This document shows, piece by piece, positions 43,157 through 53,727 of a DNA stretch of 64,000 nt (positions within the stretch are counted from its first letter, which is position 1; every line of letters starts with the position of its first letter). The translations under genes were made by a program, and so were the position numbers. The DNA is from Chrysaora quinquecirrha (taxonomy: Eukaryota > Cnidaria > Scyphozoa > Semaeostomeae > Pelagiidae), in NCBI GenBank assembly GCA_014526335.1, contig JACTAT010000021.1:257305-321304 (forward strand), written 5' to 3'. A model generated the notes under the pieces. The model saw only the letters and a program-made list of their open reading frames with translations, did no database searches and was not told where the DNA came from.

Positions 43157-46100
43157 ATGGCCAAATGGGGAGAAGGAGATCCAAGGTGGATTGTAGAAGA
43201 ACGACCTGACTCAACAAATGTGAACAACTGGCACTGGTAGGCTTGTCATTTCTTAACATTTGTTTGGCAGTTGCCGGAAATTATTCTTAGGCCCCTTTTT
43301 GGACCGCCCGGCCTAAGTGTATTAAATTTAGATATATCTATCGTTGTTGTAGGACTGAGAAAAATGCTACAGGCTGGTCGAAAGATTTGCTAAAAGAACT
43401 TCTCAAAGACGTAAAAGTGGAGAATGATACAGGTGAACTATACAGCTTTTCATGATGGTTATTAATTAGAAAGAAGAACAAAAGGGGGGTTTTGTTTTGC
43501 CACATTTTTAGAAGGGCATTTAAAAATACCATTAAAACCCCTAATTCTTCATGCTGGTGAATATTGCTTTTGTGTATCTCAAATAGCTTCAGAGATAGCA
43601 AAAAAATGTTGACCCAATTTCAGCCTGGTGTTCCTATAAAATTTGTTCTTATGAGAAAATCATGTTATGGATCATTTCGGTATGACGTCACACGACATTA
43701 AATTTTTTCAAAATCACATGATATTGAATTTTTTATATGAAAATCGTATAAAGCAGCCAAAACTTAGTCTAGGTACAAAGTTTCAGTGTCCTAGCGTTTG
43801 TGTTCTTAATTTAATGAGCATTCAAAGTTCCCAATTTCAAAGAAGCTTTGACCGCAAAACATGAACTTGGTGAAACTTTTTACCCCACACGGACAAATCC
43901 TTATAAAATTGTGAACTTTGAGCACTCGTAAAATCGATTCCACAAGCGCTGAGATAGTAAAACTTTGCACCTAGACTATTTTTTGGGTGCTTTATACGAT
44001 TTTCGCATAAAAAAATTGATATCTTGCGATTTCAAATTTTTTCCTACCGAAATCATCTATTGTTGCCTAATGGCAGTCTGGCATCAATTATCGTTTTCTT
44101 TTTCAAAACTTTCAAAAATAACTTTGATCCTCAATTTTCTAAATCTCTTTGCAGGAAAATGGATAATAAGGGAGGTCGCAAAAATTAATGGGGAAGCATC
44201 TGCTAGGTATGTGTAGAGTTTCAGCTGACAATTCCGTCTAGCTTGGTCATATTGCAATGTGTCCTTTAAATAAGAACCCTAGACAGCTTAACTGGTTGAG
44301 TGTTACAAGTTAAAAGGAGGGAAAATCTACCAGGGATTTGTATCTCTAAGGGCATGGGGAAAGACACATCTCTACAGAGACCATATCTCTGATACTTCTG
44401 GCAAAAATTTTTGGAAATTCGAAATGATCTTCACCATACGCTAAATCAAATTAAGCATCTAAAAGTTAGTCTAGGGATGTAAAATTTCACTGCCATCCAT
44501 AGTGATTGTGCTTTTGATTTTACGAGTCTGAAAGGTTCCTGATTCTATAAAGCATTTGACAGTGAAAGTGGCCTGGGGTAGAAATTTTTTACCCTCAATA
44601 GTCAAAGCATTTGTTGGGGCCCAAGCAAAGATAAGCTCTGCTTTTCTTGGGCCGTGTAGAGTACATTTTATTATTGTAAATTGTATTTCTACGAATAGAA
44701 ATGAATTGAATGAATTGAATTGAATTACAAAATCATGAACTTTGAATGCTCAAAAAAATTGGTAATAAAAGCATTAAGATAGTGAGAGTTTTGTGAATTG
44801 GATATCAAGAACTCTGAAGATCGAAATTACAGTATGAAAAGCAGAAAAATTGCAGCAATATCCTTTGAGTGGCTTTGATTTGGCTTTGTGTACAATTTCT
44901 GCTCTTCAAGGGTGATAACATCTATTATTCTTCTTATTTCAGCAACAGAAAAGCAAAACTTTTCTTCTTCTATGAATTCACAATCAAGCTAGAATGGGGT
45001 GGTAAGTATCCTGTATCAAAATTTCTGATTTGCTTAAACATATTTCATTATGAAATGGTTTGTAATTGGTCAGATAGAACTTTACTTGACTTTTTCCTGC
45101 AGTTTTGGCTTAATGGACTTGAATGATTTGATGTGGCTTGGCTTTGATTTCATTTGGCTTGATGTAAATTGACTTGAAATGAGGATATGTGAAGTGATGT
45201 GATGTGATTTGATATGACCTCCCTTCACTTCCCTTAACTTCGCTTCTCTTGATTTATCTTGTTCTGACTTGACTTAACTTTGGTTGACTTGACTCAACTT
45301 GACTTGCTTGAATTTGACCGGGCTTAATTTCATTTGACTTGTGTTGGCTCAACTTCACTTCAATTAGCTTAGCTTTGCTTGGCTTGACTTTTCTTGACTT
45401 TACTCCACTTTGCTTGACTTGACATGCCTTGACATGACTTGAATTGACTTGAATTGACATGACTCCACTTTGCTTGACTTGACCTGGCCTGGCTTGACTT
45501 GACTTGACTTGACTCAACTCGGCTTGTCTTGACTTGACTTGACTTGACTTGACTTGACTCCAGCTGATTAAAATCTGCTCATCCATTTTCATTAGGTAAT
45601 CTTAAAGATGACTTCACTAACCATAAAGGCTATATAGAAGTAACAAACTTGAGTGAAGAGAATGATCCAGAAGATTTAGATGTAAGTCCCGATACTTCAT
45701 ATAACTGACTCTGGAATTGGAATATCGACTGGCTTCTGCTAACGTTTTGATAGAAATGGGGCATAGGATTGTATTAGAGATAGACAGGTCTGTATTAGAG
45801 ACAGACAGATTTTTATTAGAGGCAGACATAGGGGATGTAGTTACAGCTATATGTGAAGCCATTCTGGCCACTTCGAAGGTTCCAAAGGGTTCAGTTACAC
45901 CCCTCAAAAGGGAAAAATATTGAATAATAAGAGAGAGGTCACTTATAATTTGAGAGAGATTACTGGTAATTGGAATTAGAAGACCTCATAAATCAGTTGG
46001 TTTAAAGTTCAAAAGTTTAAATTTTGAAAGAGACTTCCATTTTACCAGTTGCCAGGATACATTCCACAAATGGGCTTGGAGACGAGGCAAGCAAGACTTT

Positions 46101-49100
46101 TGGCGCGAAAAGATTCAAATTTCCAAAATTTGTGTTTCTTGAAAATCATGGATTCTATTTTTGGAAGCATTCTGTTTTCGAAATCGGAAGGTTTTGGAGG
46201 TTAAGAAGAACATGCCCTAAGAATACCAAACTTTCTAGAGTGAATCAAAGAACTGTGAGTAATGAGAAGGAAAATATTTTGCTAGCTTGTCCAAAGATGT
46301 TTCTGCTACTGCTCGCAGTTCTGAAGTGTTGTACAACTCAAAGTATAAGTATAGGAACCAACAGAAAGTCACAAAAATAACTCTGGTAAATAGACTTTTC
46401 AATTAGCAAATCCCCCATGCTTAAACCTGCTCTTAAATTTCGCTTCTTTTAGCTTAGCATTTTACTTACCATTTTTTAGATAATTGTTTCATTGAATGGT
46501 GAAAAGGAAGGACACAGAGCAATGAAGGAGTTTGTTAGAAAGACTGCAGTCCAAATCGTTAGAGAGAAATGTGCAGTTTACATTAAAAAGTTAAAAGAAG
46601 GTTGGTAAAATGATACACCCTTAAGTCGGCTACACATGCAACTTTTTGCTTGAAATGCCGACACATTACAGCTGAACATGTCCTGTCATGGAAAATCCTG
46701 AGGTGGCTACACCCTGTGGCAAAATGCTACGACTGAAGTTCTGCAACAATCAACTTTGGTGATATGAAGAATAGGTCCTAGAAAATTTGCAGAGATAGGT
46801 GCAAAAACAATGCAATGTGCTGCGTCGCCAATTCAAATAAACCAGCTACATATGGCAACATAGTTGGCGACATGCAAAAACATGTCACAGAAAGTTCAAG
46901 GAAATCAATGTGCTGTGACCATATTTCCCAAGTTCATGGATAACCTCAATTTGAAGTTCTTTATCGTCTGCCTCTTCATTATAAAATTCGTATTTCCGTA
47001 GGTCCCAGAACATTTTTTCCGAAATCTATACCTGGTTACACGTGCAACTCTTAGTTTTTTCGGTTGCAGCAATTTCTGAACATGTTCTGTCAGCATTTCT
47101 AGCAAAAGGTCGCACATATAGCTGCAGCTTTAAAATTAACTTTCAAAATTGCAAGGAACAGCGAAAACTTGCATTTCGATCTGCATCTAAGTAGACAATC
47201 TGCCTTAGTCGATTGTTTCAATCTGTTTTTGTCATTTATACTCCAGAGAGTGTCAAACATAAAGGCTCATAAGTATGTCCAGGGATAAACCTGTTGTTTC
47301 TCGCAATTTAGAAATTTCATACGACTCAAAAAACTATAAAATGTGTGTGTGTGTGTGCTAGCCATGAGGTTACATGGGTTACATCTAGCCAGCATTCCAC
47401 TGGAGCTTACTTCTGGCAATCCACTGGCATATAGTTTTGCTCTTATGGTGTGTTGCATGACAAGGTAAAAGTGAACCAATTTGCGATAGAAGTTAGCTTA
47501 GCAGCGTGCACCTGGCTAGTCTATATACTAATTTAGAAATACATGTATTCCAGGTAAGTTTTCTCTTGTTTTGCGATTGCACTGGCATATAGTTTTGTTT
47601 TCATGATGTGTTGAAAAACAAGGTAAAAGCAAACCAATTGTCTATAAGAGTTTGCTTAGCAGTGGGCATCTGGCTAGTCTATATACTAATTTAGGAAATA
47701 CATTGCACATTGCATGTTGCACATTGCATATTCACACTGATTAATTCATTAAATCATTCATTTTTTTTCGTATTTTTTTAGAATTTAGTAAAGGTATGAT
47801 TCTGCCAATCAAGAAAAACGAGAAAAATCAATGTAGCAATATTAAAGTAGAAAACATTTCCAAGGTAATAAGTATTTCATTTACTTTTTTGTTCCTGCTT
47901 TTCTTGGTTTACCAATTTTCGTATTTAGTTGTTAGTAATTTATTTGTAAATTTTCTTCCTTCATTTATTCATTTTGATGTTTGTTTAATTAAACTTTTTA
48001 TTTAACTATTGTTTGTTTTGTTTGTTATTTTGTTAACTTTTTATTTTTTTTATTTCTAGTGTAATTCTTAAATTTGTTGATTGAGCCATTGTTTAATCTG
48101 TATGTCTGCATCCATTTTCTTACTTCTTTTTTGACCGTTGGTTGATAGCTCTTTCTTTATAACATTTCATATTTTTATTTTTTTTAGAATGATCGTCTTC
48201 AACAAGTTGAAAATAAATCATGTACGTAAAATCTTAAGTTTCTTCCTTTGAAATAGAATTCTATAATTTGCAATACTGTAGATTTTCTGCCAATTCCGCT
48301 GTTTTAAAATTCTTAATAACCCTTCATCAATGAAGATTTGTCTTTTATTCATAGTTGTATTCCACTGTTTATCACTTAAGGCCTGGCTGAACTAGTAGTT
48401 GTGCACGACATTGTCATCCGTGATATGTCCTCTCGATGTCTCCCAGTTTAGCCATCTTAAAAACTTTGTAGCGCATGAAATAATCTGTAGCGAGAGACAC
48501 GCAAATTTTTCTGAGACAACAGAAACATTTCTTATCTCCCCAACTAGTGGGACATGTTGCTTGTTAGTCACTCAAATGTTTAGCCACCCTTGGAAACACA
48601 CCAAAAACGGTGTCATGTATGTCTCCTTGTTTAGCAATAGCTTTACGTATCCTCTTACTTACCTTTAGCCACTAAAAAAGAAGAAACCAAAGTTGTCAAA
48701 GTCGAATTAAAGTTAAAAGAAGAATTCAAAACTTCTGCAGCTGAACTGTATCATGTTTTAACAGACGAACAGGTAAGTGGGCCGAAATCAATATCTTCAC
48801 TCCCTTTCATTCTACTTTTTGCCATTGGAACTTCGTATAAGTCTTCTTGTTGTAATCGTCTAATGTATTTCAGCTCTACTAAAGCGCGAAGTAAAATCTT
48901 CCACATGAAAGGCTGGTTATTACTGTCCTTTATTAGGATAGCCCTCATCTCAATAGCAATGGGGGCAGATGGCCTTTATTAACCAGACTTTTGACCAAAG
49001 TTTCCGAGGTGGCTAAACTAAAAGACATCGAGTGGACATCCATGTTGCGCGCAACGTGTCTCCTAGTTTAGCCAGCTCCTTACTTTGCTATCATCTCGCC

Positions 49101-52055
49101 CCCCTTAACATAGTCAAGTGGGAACCCCTTCAAGTCATGTCGCCCCACGTGTTTGTCCAACTCCCCCCATCTGTTTAGTCAATTCACCCCACCTCCACCA
49201 TCAATTAAATGATAGAAAATGATATAATTGAGTGAGTCTACCAGTGTGATAAAAGTGTAATTTATAGTTCAGTGGGGGCGAGTTGACTTTTGAGATGGGG
49301 CAAGTTGACTTTTGAAATGGGGCAAGTTGACTTTTGAGATAGGGCAAGTTGACGTTTGAGATGGGGCAAGTTGACTTTTAAGTTGGGGCGAGTTGACTTT
49401 GAAAGTTAAGCGAGTTGACCTAAAAGTTTGGTGAGTTGGTAATGGGGCGAGTCACTAGAAACCTTTACTTTTTACACGGGGAGGTACCCATTTTTCAGCA
49501 ACGCTCTTTTTTTTTCTGTATTGAAAGGATTACCGAAAATATTTTTTTTTTTTTAGAGGATCAGTTCTTTTACGAGAGCCAGTGCAACAGTGGATGCGAA
49601 GCCAGGAGGCAGCTTTTCATTGCTCTCTGGAAATATTGTCGGAGAATTCTTAGAACTGGTCAGTATTATGCCTGTATTGCAAAATAAAAGCTTATATTTT
49701 GGCTCTCAAAGTAAGGTCTCTCGAAATTAGGCCACTCAGAGCAAAGGTAGGGTAAGAGTAAGAGCTTTTTTCTCTTGTCCGAAGAGTAGAACCCCATTAA
49801 GGGCCTGTTTATATGGACAAAATCATCCCACCTTTCAGCCCGTCAGCTGAGCAGTGAGACAAAATTTTCAAGAGTTTACATGTAGAATTCCTTCCCACCT
49901 TCCAGCCACTGGTCTCATATTTCCGCTTTTGTTTAATTTTCTCAGACAATAGGATTATGTCTGGCGCTTGCGCATAATGAGCAATGTCCAGCTTTCATCC
50001 CACCTTCCAGCGTTTATATAAGGAAATTTCATCCCACCCAGGTGAGATCCCACCTCTCAACGAGTGAGATCTCATCTGACCGGGATGAAACGTTTTCCAT
50101 ATAAACAGAAGATGAAAACACAAAGGTTTGTATTGGAAGGTGAGATCTCACCTCTCAGCTACAGGGCTGGAAGGTGGGATGATTTCCCCATATAAACAGG
50201 CCCTAATACAGGCATTCACGGGCCACCAGAATTAGCCGTATTACCGGGTTAACCGTATTAACTGTCTTGATAGACTGTTTTAGCAACAGTACGCGACCGC
50301 CAATGAGAACGCCGCTTTTATCAAGAAAGTGCCACAATGTTTTGATTAAAATCTTTAATTTAGCATGAAGGTTGGCGACGCATAAGTACTGGCATACTAA
50401 AACCAAAGTGTAAGGCTAGCTAAAGAAAAATCTTTTAGCCCACCATTTGATTCTAAATTGGTTTTAATCGTAGTTTTTACGATATAAGATAACGTTGTCG
50501 GCAGAACACGTAATATAAAGACGCGACGCGGGAAAGGTTATGTTGCTAAATCAGCCTAATATGCAATGGAACGCCACCTTACTTTAGAGGACCCAGGGGA
50601 AGATTAGTTGCTAGGTTATCCTCTGTAAATAAAGTTTATCTATCTATCTATCTTACTTTGTCAATACGACCACTTCTGTATTGCAGCAATTTTTTTGGCC
50701 CCTGACACAACCTCATTAATACGACCAAATTTGATTGCTCATTGGTGCCCGTATTAACGGGGTTCCACTGTAGCTGGTTTTGAATTCTTGACTAATGAGC
50801 ACGTTTTTGCCTTCATAGATTCCTGAGAAGAAAATTGCGCAAAAATGGAGATTCTCAAATTGGCCTGAAGGTGAATATTAAAGAAAAATTAAACTTGCTT
50901 CCATTTCCAATTCCAATTTTCATTGACTGATTGACGGAGTGATCCTATGATTTGAGTGATTGACTGTTTAATTGATCGATTGATTCAAGGCAACAAGAAA
51001 AATATCGCGTTTAATGGCTTTCCTATGATTTGTTAACTATGACCATTTCTAACAGTAGGTTGATCGGTGGCGTTGGCGACATCTGTTCCAATTAAAATTA
51101 TCCTTGAAATTTTGAATGGAACTCATTACAATTATCCTGATTCTTTTTGTTCACTGTCGGCGCAGTCGTAATTATGGAAAGGAAGTGTTCCCACATAGAC
51201 TCACTCCATAAGTCCCACTACTTCGCTCGATGTTGTTGTTGTTGTTTTCTACAATCGCTCTGTTGGAGTGACAAATCAAAATAAGGGGAGCGTAAACTAG
51301 AGACTCGTGTAGTGAGTCTAGATCCCACACCTTCTCATTTAAGGGCCTCGTTTTCAAAAAGATTGAAAGTCAAGTCATAGAGAAATTTCGACTTCAGATT
51401 CGAATTCAGCACCTTAATGTTAAGGTTGAGGCAAGTTTTTACGCTTCTAGTCCTTACGATGTTGATTCTATAGCGATTGAAAGTTCGAAAAGTTATACGA
51501 GATTCGACCGTGGAAAATGACCAAGGGTAACATTTAACCCCAGCGATTTTTCAAAGTTTAAACCTTGATAAAATTTCAAAATTTCAACACGTTTGAAATC
51601 AACATCGTAAGGACTAGAAGCATAAACCTTTGCCTCAACCCTAAAATTACGGTGCTAAATTCGAATCTGAAGTCGAAATTTTTCTATGACTTGATTTTCT
51701 TGAAAACGAGGCCCTTAGTTGAAAAGATGTATATAAATCGGGGGACCTAGGGACCTAAGCAGACTGTCACCGATGCTCTAACAATCTTATGGGAACCAGG
51801 CTTTTATTTGCTATTGATTATAAACATGATTCGTTGATTTCTTAATTGATTGAATCACTCATTTTATGCTCTCCTTCCGTAGGCTTGTATTCTAATGTAA
51901 CGATGACATTAACTCAAAAAGATGATGGTACCTTACTCGAGCTAAAACAAACCGGCATTCCGGATAATGACATTGAAAGAACCGAATCCGGTTGGAAAAG
52001 ATATTTCTGGGAAAGCATTAAACGGACTTTTGGTTTTGGTGCGAGACTTTTCTAG
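43157..52055 (+). CDS. AHSA1: Activator of HSP90 ATPase, AHA1
   Basis: AHA1 binds the HSP90 middle domain and stimulates its ATPase in the cytosol. Twelve exons join in frame to 341 codons plus TAG: 43157-43236, 43353-43432, 44155-44206, 44943-45001, 45596-45681, 46480-46600, 47782-47864, 48188-48221, 48669-48772, 49557-49658, 50819-50870 and 51883-52055. The length matches the vertebrate protein of about 338. The N-terminal domain starts MAKWGEGDPRWIVEERPD and includes NVNNWHW, GEASASNRKAKLFFFYEF and EFSKGMILP. The C-terminal AHSA1 (START-like) domain runs from LKLKEEFKTSAAELYHVL through GGSFSLLSGNIVGEF and KWRFSNWPEG to IKRTFGFGARLF. All phases match. Introns carry MITEs, a LINE tail and minisatellites. 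Confidence 0.97.
43735..44015. repeat. Palindromic repeat, GAGCGTT family, copy 3
   Basis: Ends AAAATCGTATAAAGCAGCC and inverted GCTTTATACGATTTT, with CAAAGTTTCAG / CTTTGCACCTAG arms. It lies in AHSA1 intron 2. A fourth, more diverged copy is at about 44440-44830. Confidence 0.6.
44440..44830. repeat. Diverged palindromic repeat holding a LINE-like 3' tail
   Basis: GAGCGTT-family arms flank an insertion at about 44615-44727. The insertion contains GGGCCCAAGCAAAGATAAGC and ends in a GAATT/GAATTGAATT tail, typical of a LINE 3' end. Confidence 0.5.
45129..45565. repeat. TTGAC pentanucleotide minisatellite in AHSA1 intron 4
   Basis: CTTGACTTGACTT arrays, purest at 45490-45560, with degenerate 10-mer variants to the left. 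It ends about 30 bases before exon 5. Confidence 0.85.
46626..47120. repeat. Foldback repeat in AHSA1 intron 6
   Basis: The left GGCTACACATGCAACTTTTT and the right TGCTAGAAATGCTGAC-type arms are imperfect inverted copies, with GAACATGT words in both. It is about 490 bp and non-coding. Confidence 0.55.
47417..47703. repeat. Tandem duplication, ~145-bp unit
   Basis: CACTGGCATATAGTTTTG through GGCTAGTCTATATACTAATT occurs twice, starting near 47420 and 47580, with about 15% difference. It lies in AHSA1 intron 6. Confidence 0.7.
48378..48655. repeat. Foldback GGAGACA family copy in AHSA1 intron 8
   Basis: Starts AGGCCTGGCTGAACTAGTAG and carries TGTCTCCCAGTTTAGCCA and AGAGACACGCAAATTTTTCT, ending close to exon 9. 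A fragment also lies at 48995-49080. Confidence 0.65.
49110..49460. repeat. Tandem GGGGCAAGTTGACTTTTGAGA repeat with inverted start
   Basis: About seven units of 21 bp (TTTTGAGATGGGGCAAGTTGA type) at 49265-49450. The left part at 49110-49195 carries the inverse sense (AAGTCATGTCGCCCCAC). Confidence 0.75.
49801..50203. mobile_element. PIF/Harbinger-type MITE, copy 2
   Basis: 403 bp with GGGCCTGTTTATATGG ends and the 3-bp duplication TAA on both sides. It is inverted relative to the copy at 8496-8910. It lies in AHSA1 intron 10. Confidence 0.85.
51196..51322. mobile_element. 127-bp MITE with 7-bp target duplication, copy 2
   Basis: Same length and ends as 19577-19703. The direct repeat TCCCACA stands at 51189-51195 and 51323-51329. 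It lies in AHSA1 intron 11. Confidence 0.75.
51331..51727. mobile_element. MITE with AAGGGCCTCGTTTTC ends, copy 1
   Basis: The left AAGGGCCTCGTTTTCAAAAA and the right TTGAAAACGAGGCCCTT are inverted. The inner GACTTCAGATTCGAATTCAG and CTTACGATGTTGATTCTATA words are also inverted in the other half. The related copy is at 55150-55560. Confidence 0.7.
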
Positions 52056-53727
52056 AAGAAAATCGAAAAAACAAAGTACAGATCATAGTCATTACTGGGT
52101 TGCAGTTACGGATCTTGATTGACGGAGAATTTGCTGGATGTAAGCGTGTAGTTTAAACAATTCTTTTTTTGAAAAGGAACTTTTAGGTTTTACTTTTATT
52201 TATACTGACTGTTAAGGCTTTTATGGACAAACTTATTATCTCCATTTTTTGAAATCTTTGTGACCCATCAAACCGCTGTACAAGGATATTGGCAGGAAAC
52301 ACATTGTTGCAGTTTGCTCCATTTTTATTTTTCTCAACTTGTCAGAAATGGCCACAAAAGACACTTAATTAACTGAATATTGGCCATAATCTTCATCTCG
52401 TAACTACTCTGGTAACTTCTTATCTCGTAACATCTTTCGTGACTTCCTTTTACGTAACGTCTCTCGTTGCTTCTGCTCTCGTAACTTCTTATCTCATAAC
52501 TTTTTATCTCGTAACTTCTTATCTCCTAATTTCTGCTCTCGTAACTTAATCTCTCGCAACTTCTTCTCTCATAACTTCTCTCGTAACGTCTTCTCTCGTA
52601 ACGCCTTCTCTCGTTGCTTCTGCTCTCGTAACTTCTTATCTCATAACTTTTTATCTCGTAACTTCTTATCTCCTAATTTCTGCTCTCGTAACGTCTTCTC
52701 TCGTAACGCCTTCTCTCGTTGCTTCTGCTCTCGTAACTTCTTATCTCATAACTTTTTATCTCGTAACTTCTTATCTCCTAATTTCTGCTCTCGTAACGTC
52801 TTCTCTCGTAACTTCTTCTCTCATAACTTCTCTCGTAACGTCTTCTCTCGTAACGCCTTCTCTCGTAACTTCTCTCGTAACTTCTTATCTCATAACTTTT
52901 TATCTCGTAACTTCTTATCTCCTAATTTCTGCTCTCGTAACTTAATCTCTCGTAACTTCTTCTCTCATAACTTCTCTCGTAACGTCTTCTCTCGTAACGC
53001 CTTCTCTCGTAACTTCTCTCGTAACTTCTTATCTCGTAACTTCTGCTCTCGTAACTTCACCTCTCGTAACTTCTTCTCTCGCGTCTTCTTTCGTAACTTC
53101 CATCTGAACTTCTATATCCTTCGTGTCCTTGATAAAGGGTTTCTTTTCTCTAAGCCTGTTCCCCACAAGGGGTTATTTAAACAGTTAATAATCCAAACAA
53201 CAGTTCTGGTTATGGCACGAAAACAACCTGAAGCCCGAAAATTTTGTAGTTAAACTAGAGATAGATTCGAATTAAGAACAGTCTTGGGTTCTTTGTCCTT
53301 ACCGAGCAGCATCATAACAATCGAAATTCACACAAAATTGGGAGTTCCTTGTCAAACGGACTTAGTCAAACCGGTTATAACGTTGGACTGGTTTTGTCCC
53401 GGTTGCGTCCCGATTTGACGGGAGGATGCTCAATTCGTCCTAGGCGAAAACAGACGAGTTTGTTGTTTATTGCGAAAAAGGCAAATGAGAAATAAAGCGT
53501 CGTTTCTGGATTACAGATGAAAAGATCAACAGTTGGCTAACAGAAGAACTTGTCCCGCGTTGCCCGCAGAATAAAGCACCAGCTAACTAACATAAAACTG
53601 ACGACCACATGTATTTAATTTTAAAACACAAATTTAGGCCATCTGGCTGTCCATTTTATTTCTTTAATTGTTTTATTTAAAGACTTTACGAATTATAATT
53701 TCGAAAGCCGAACTTGAAACTCGAAAA
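52056..53727. other. AHSA1 3' region and intergenic minisatellite
   Basis: The AHSA1 3' UTR comes first; no clear AATAAA was found. A minisatellite fills 52390-53100. Between 53110 and 53727 I recognise nothing; the lectin gene promoter must lie here. Confidence 0.45.
52390..53100. repeat. TCTCGTAACTTCTTA minisatellite with block repeats
   Basis: Units of about 15 bp vary as TCTCGTAACTTCTTA, TCTCATAACTTTTTA, TCTCCTAATTTCTGC and TCTCGTAACGCCTTC. The ordered block GCTCTCGTAACTTCTTATC..CCTAATTTCTG recurs several times, so it expanded in multi-unit blocks. Confidence 0.85.

Noticed and set aside
45254..45592. 112-codon Ser/Lys/Val/Gln-rich frame on the minus strand
   Set aside because: Direct translation of the TTGAC minisatellite.
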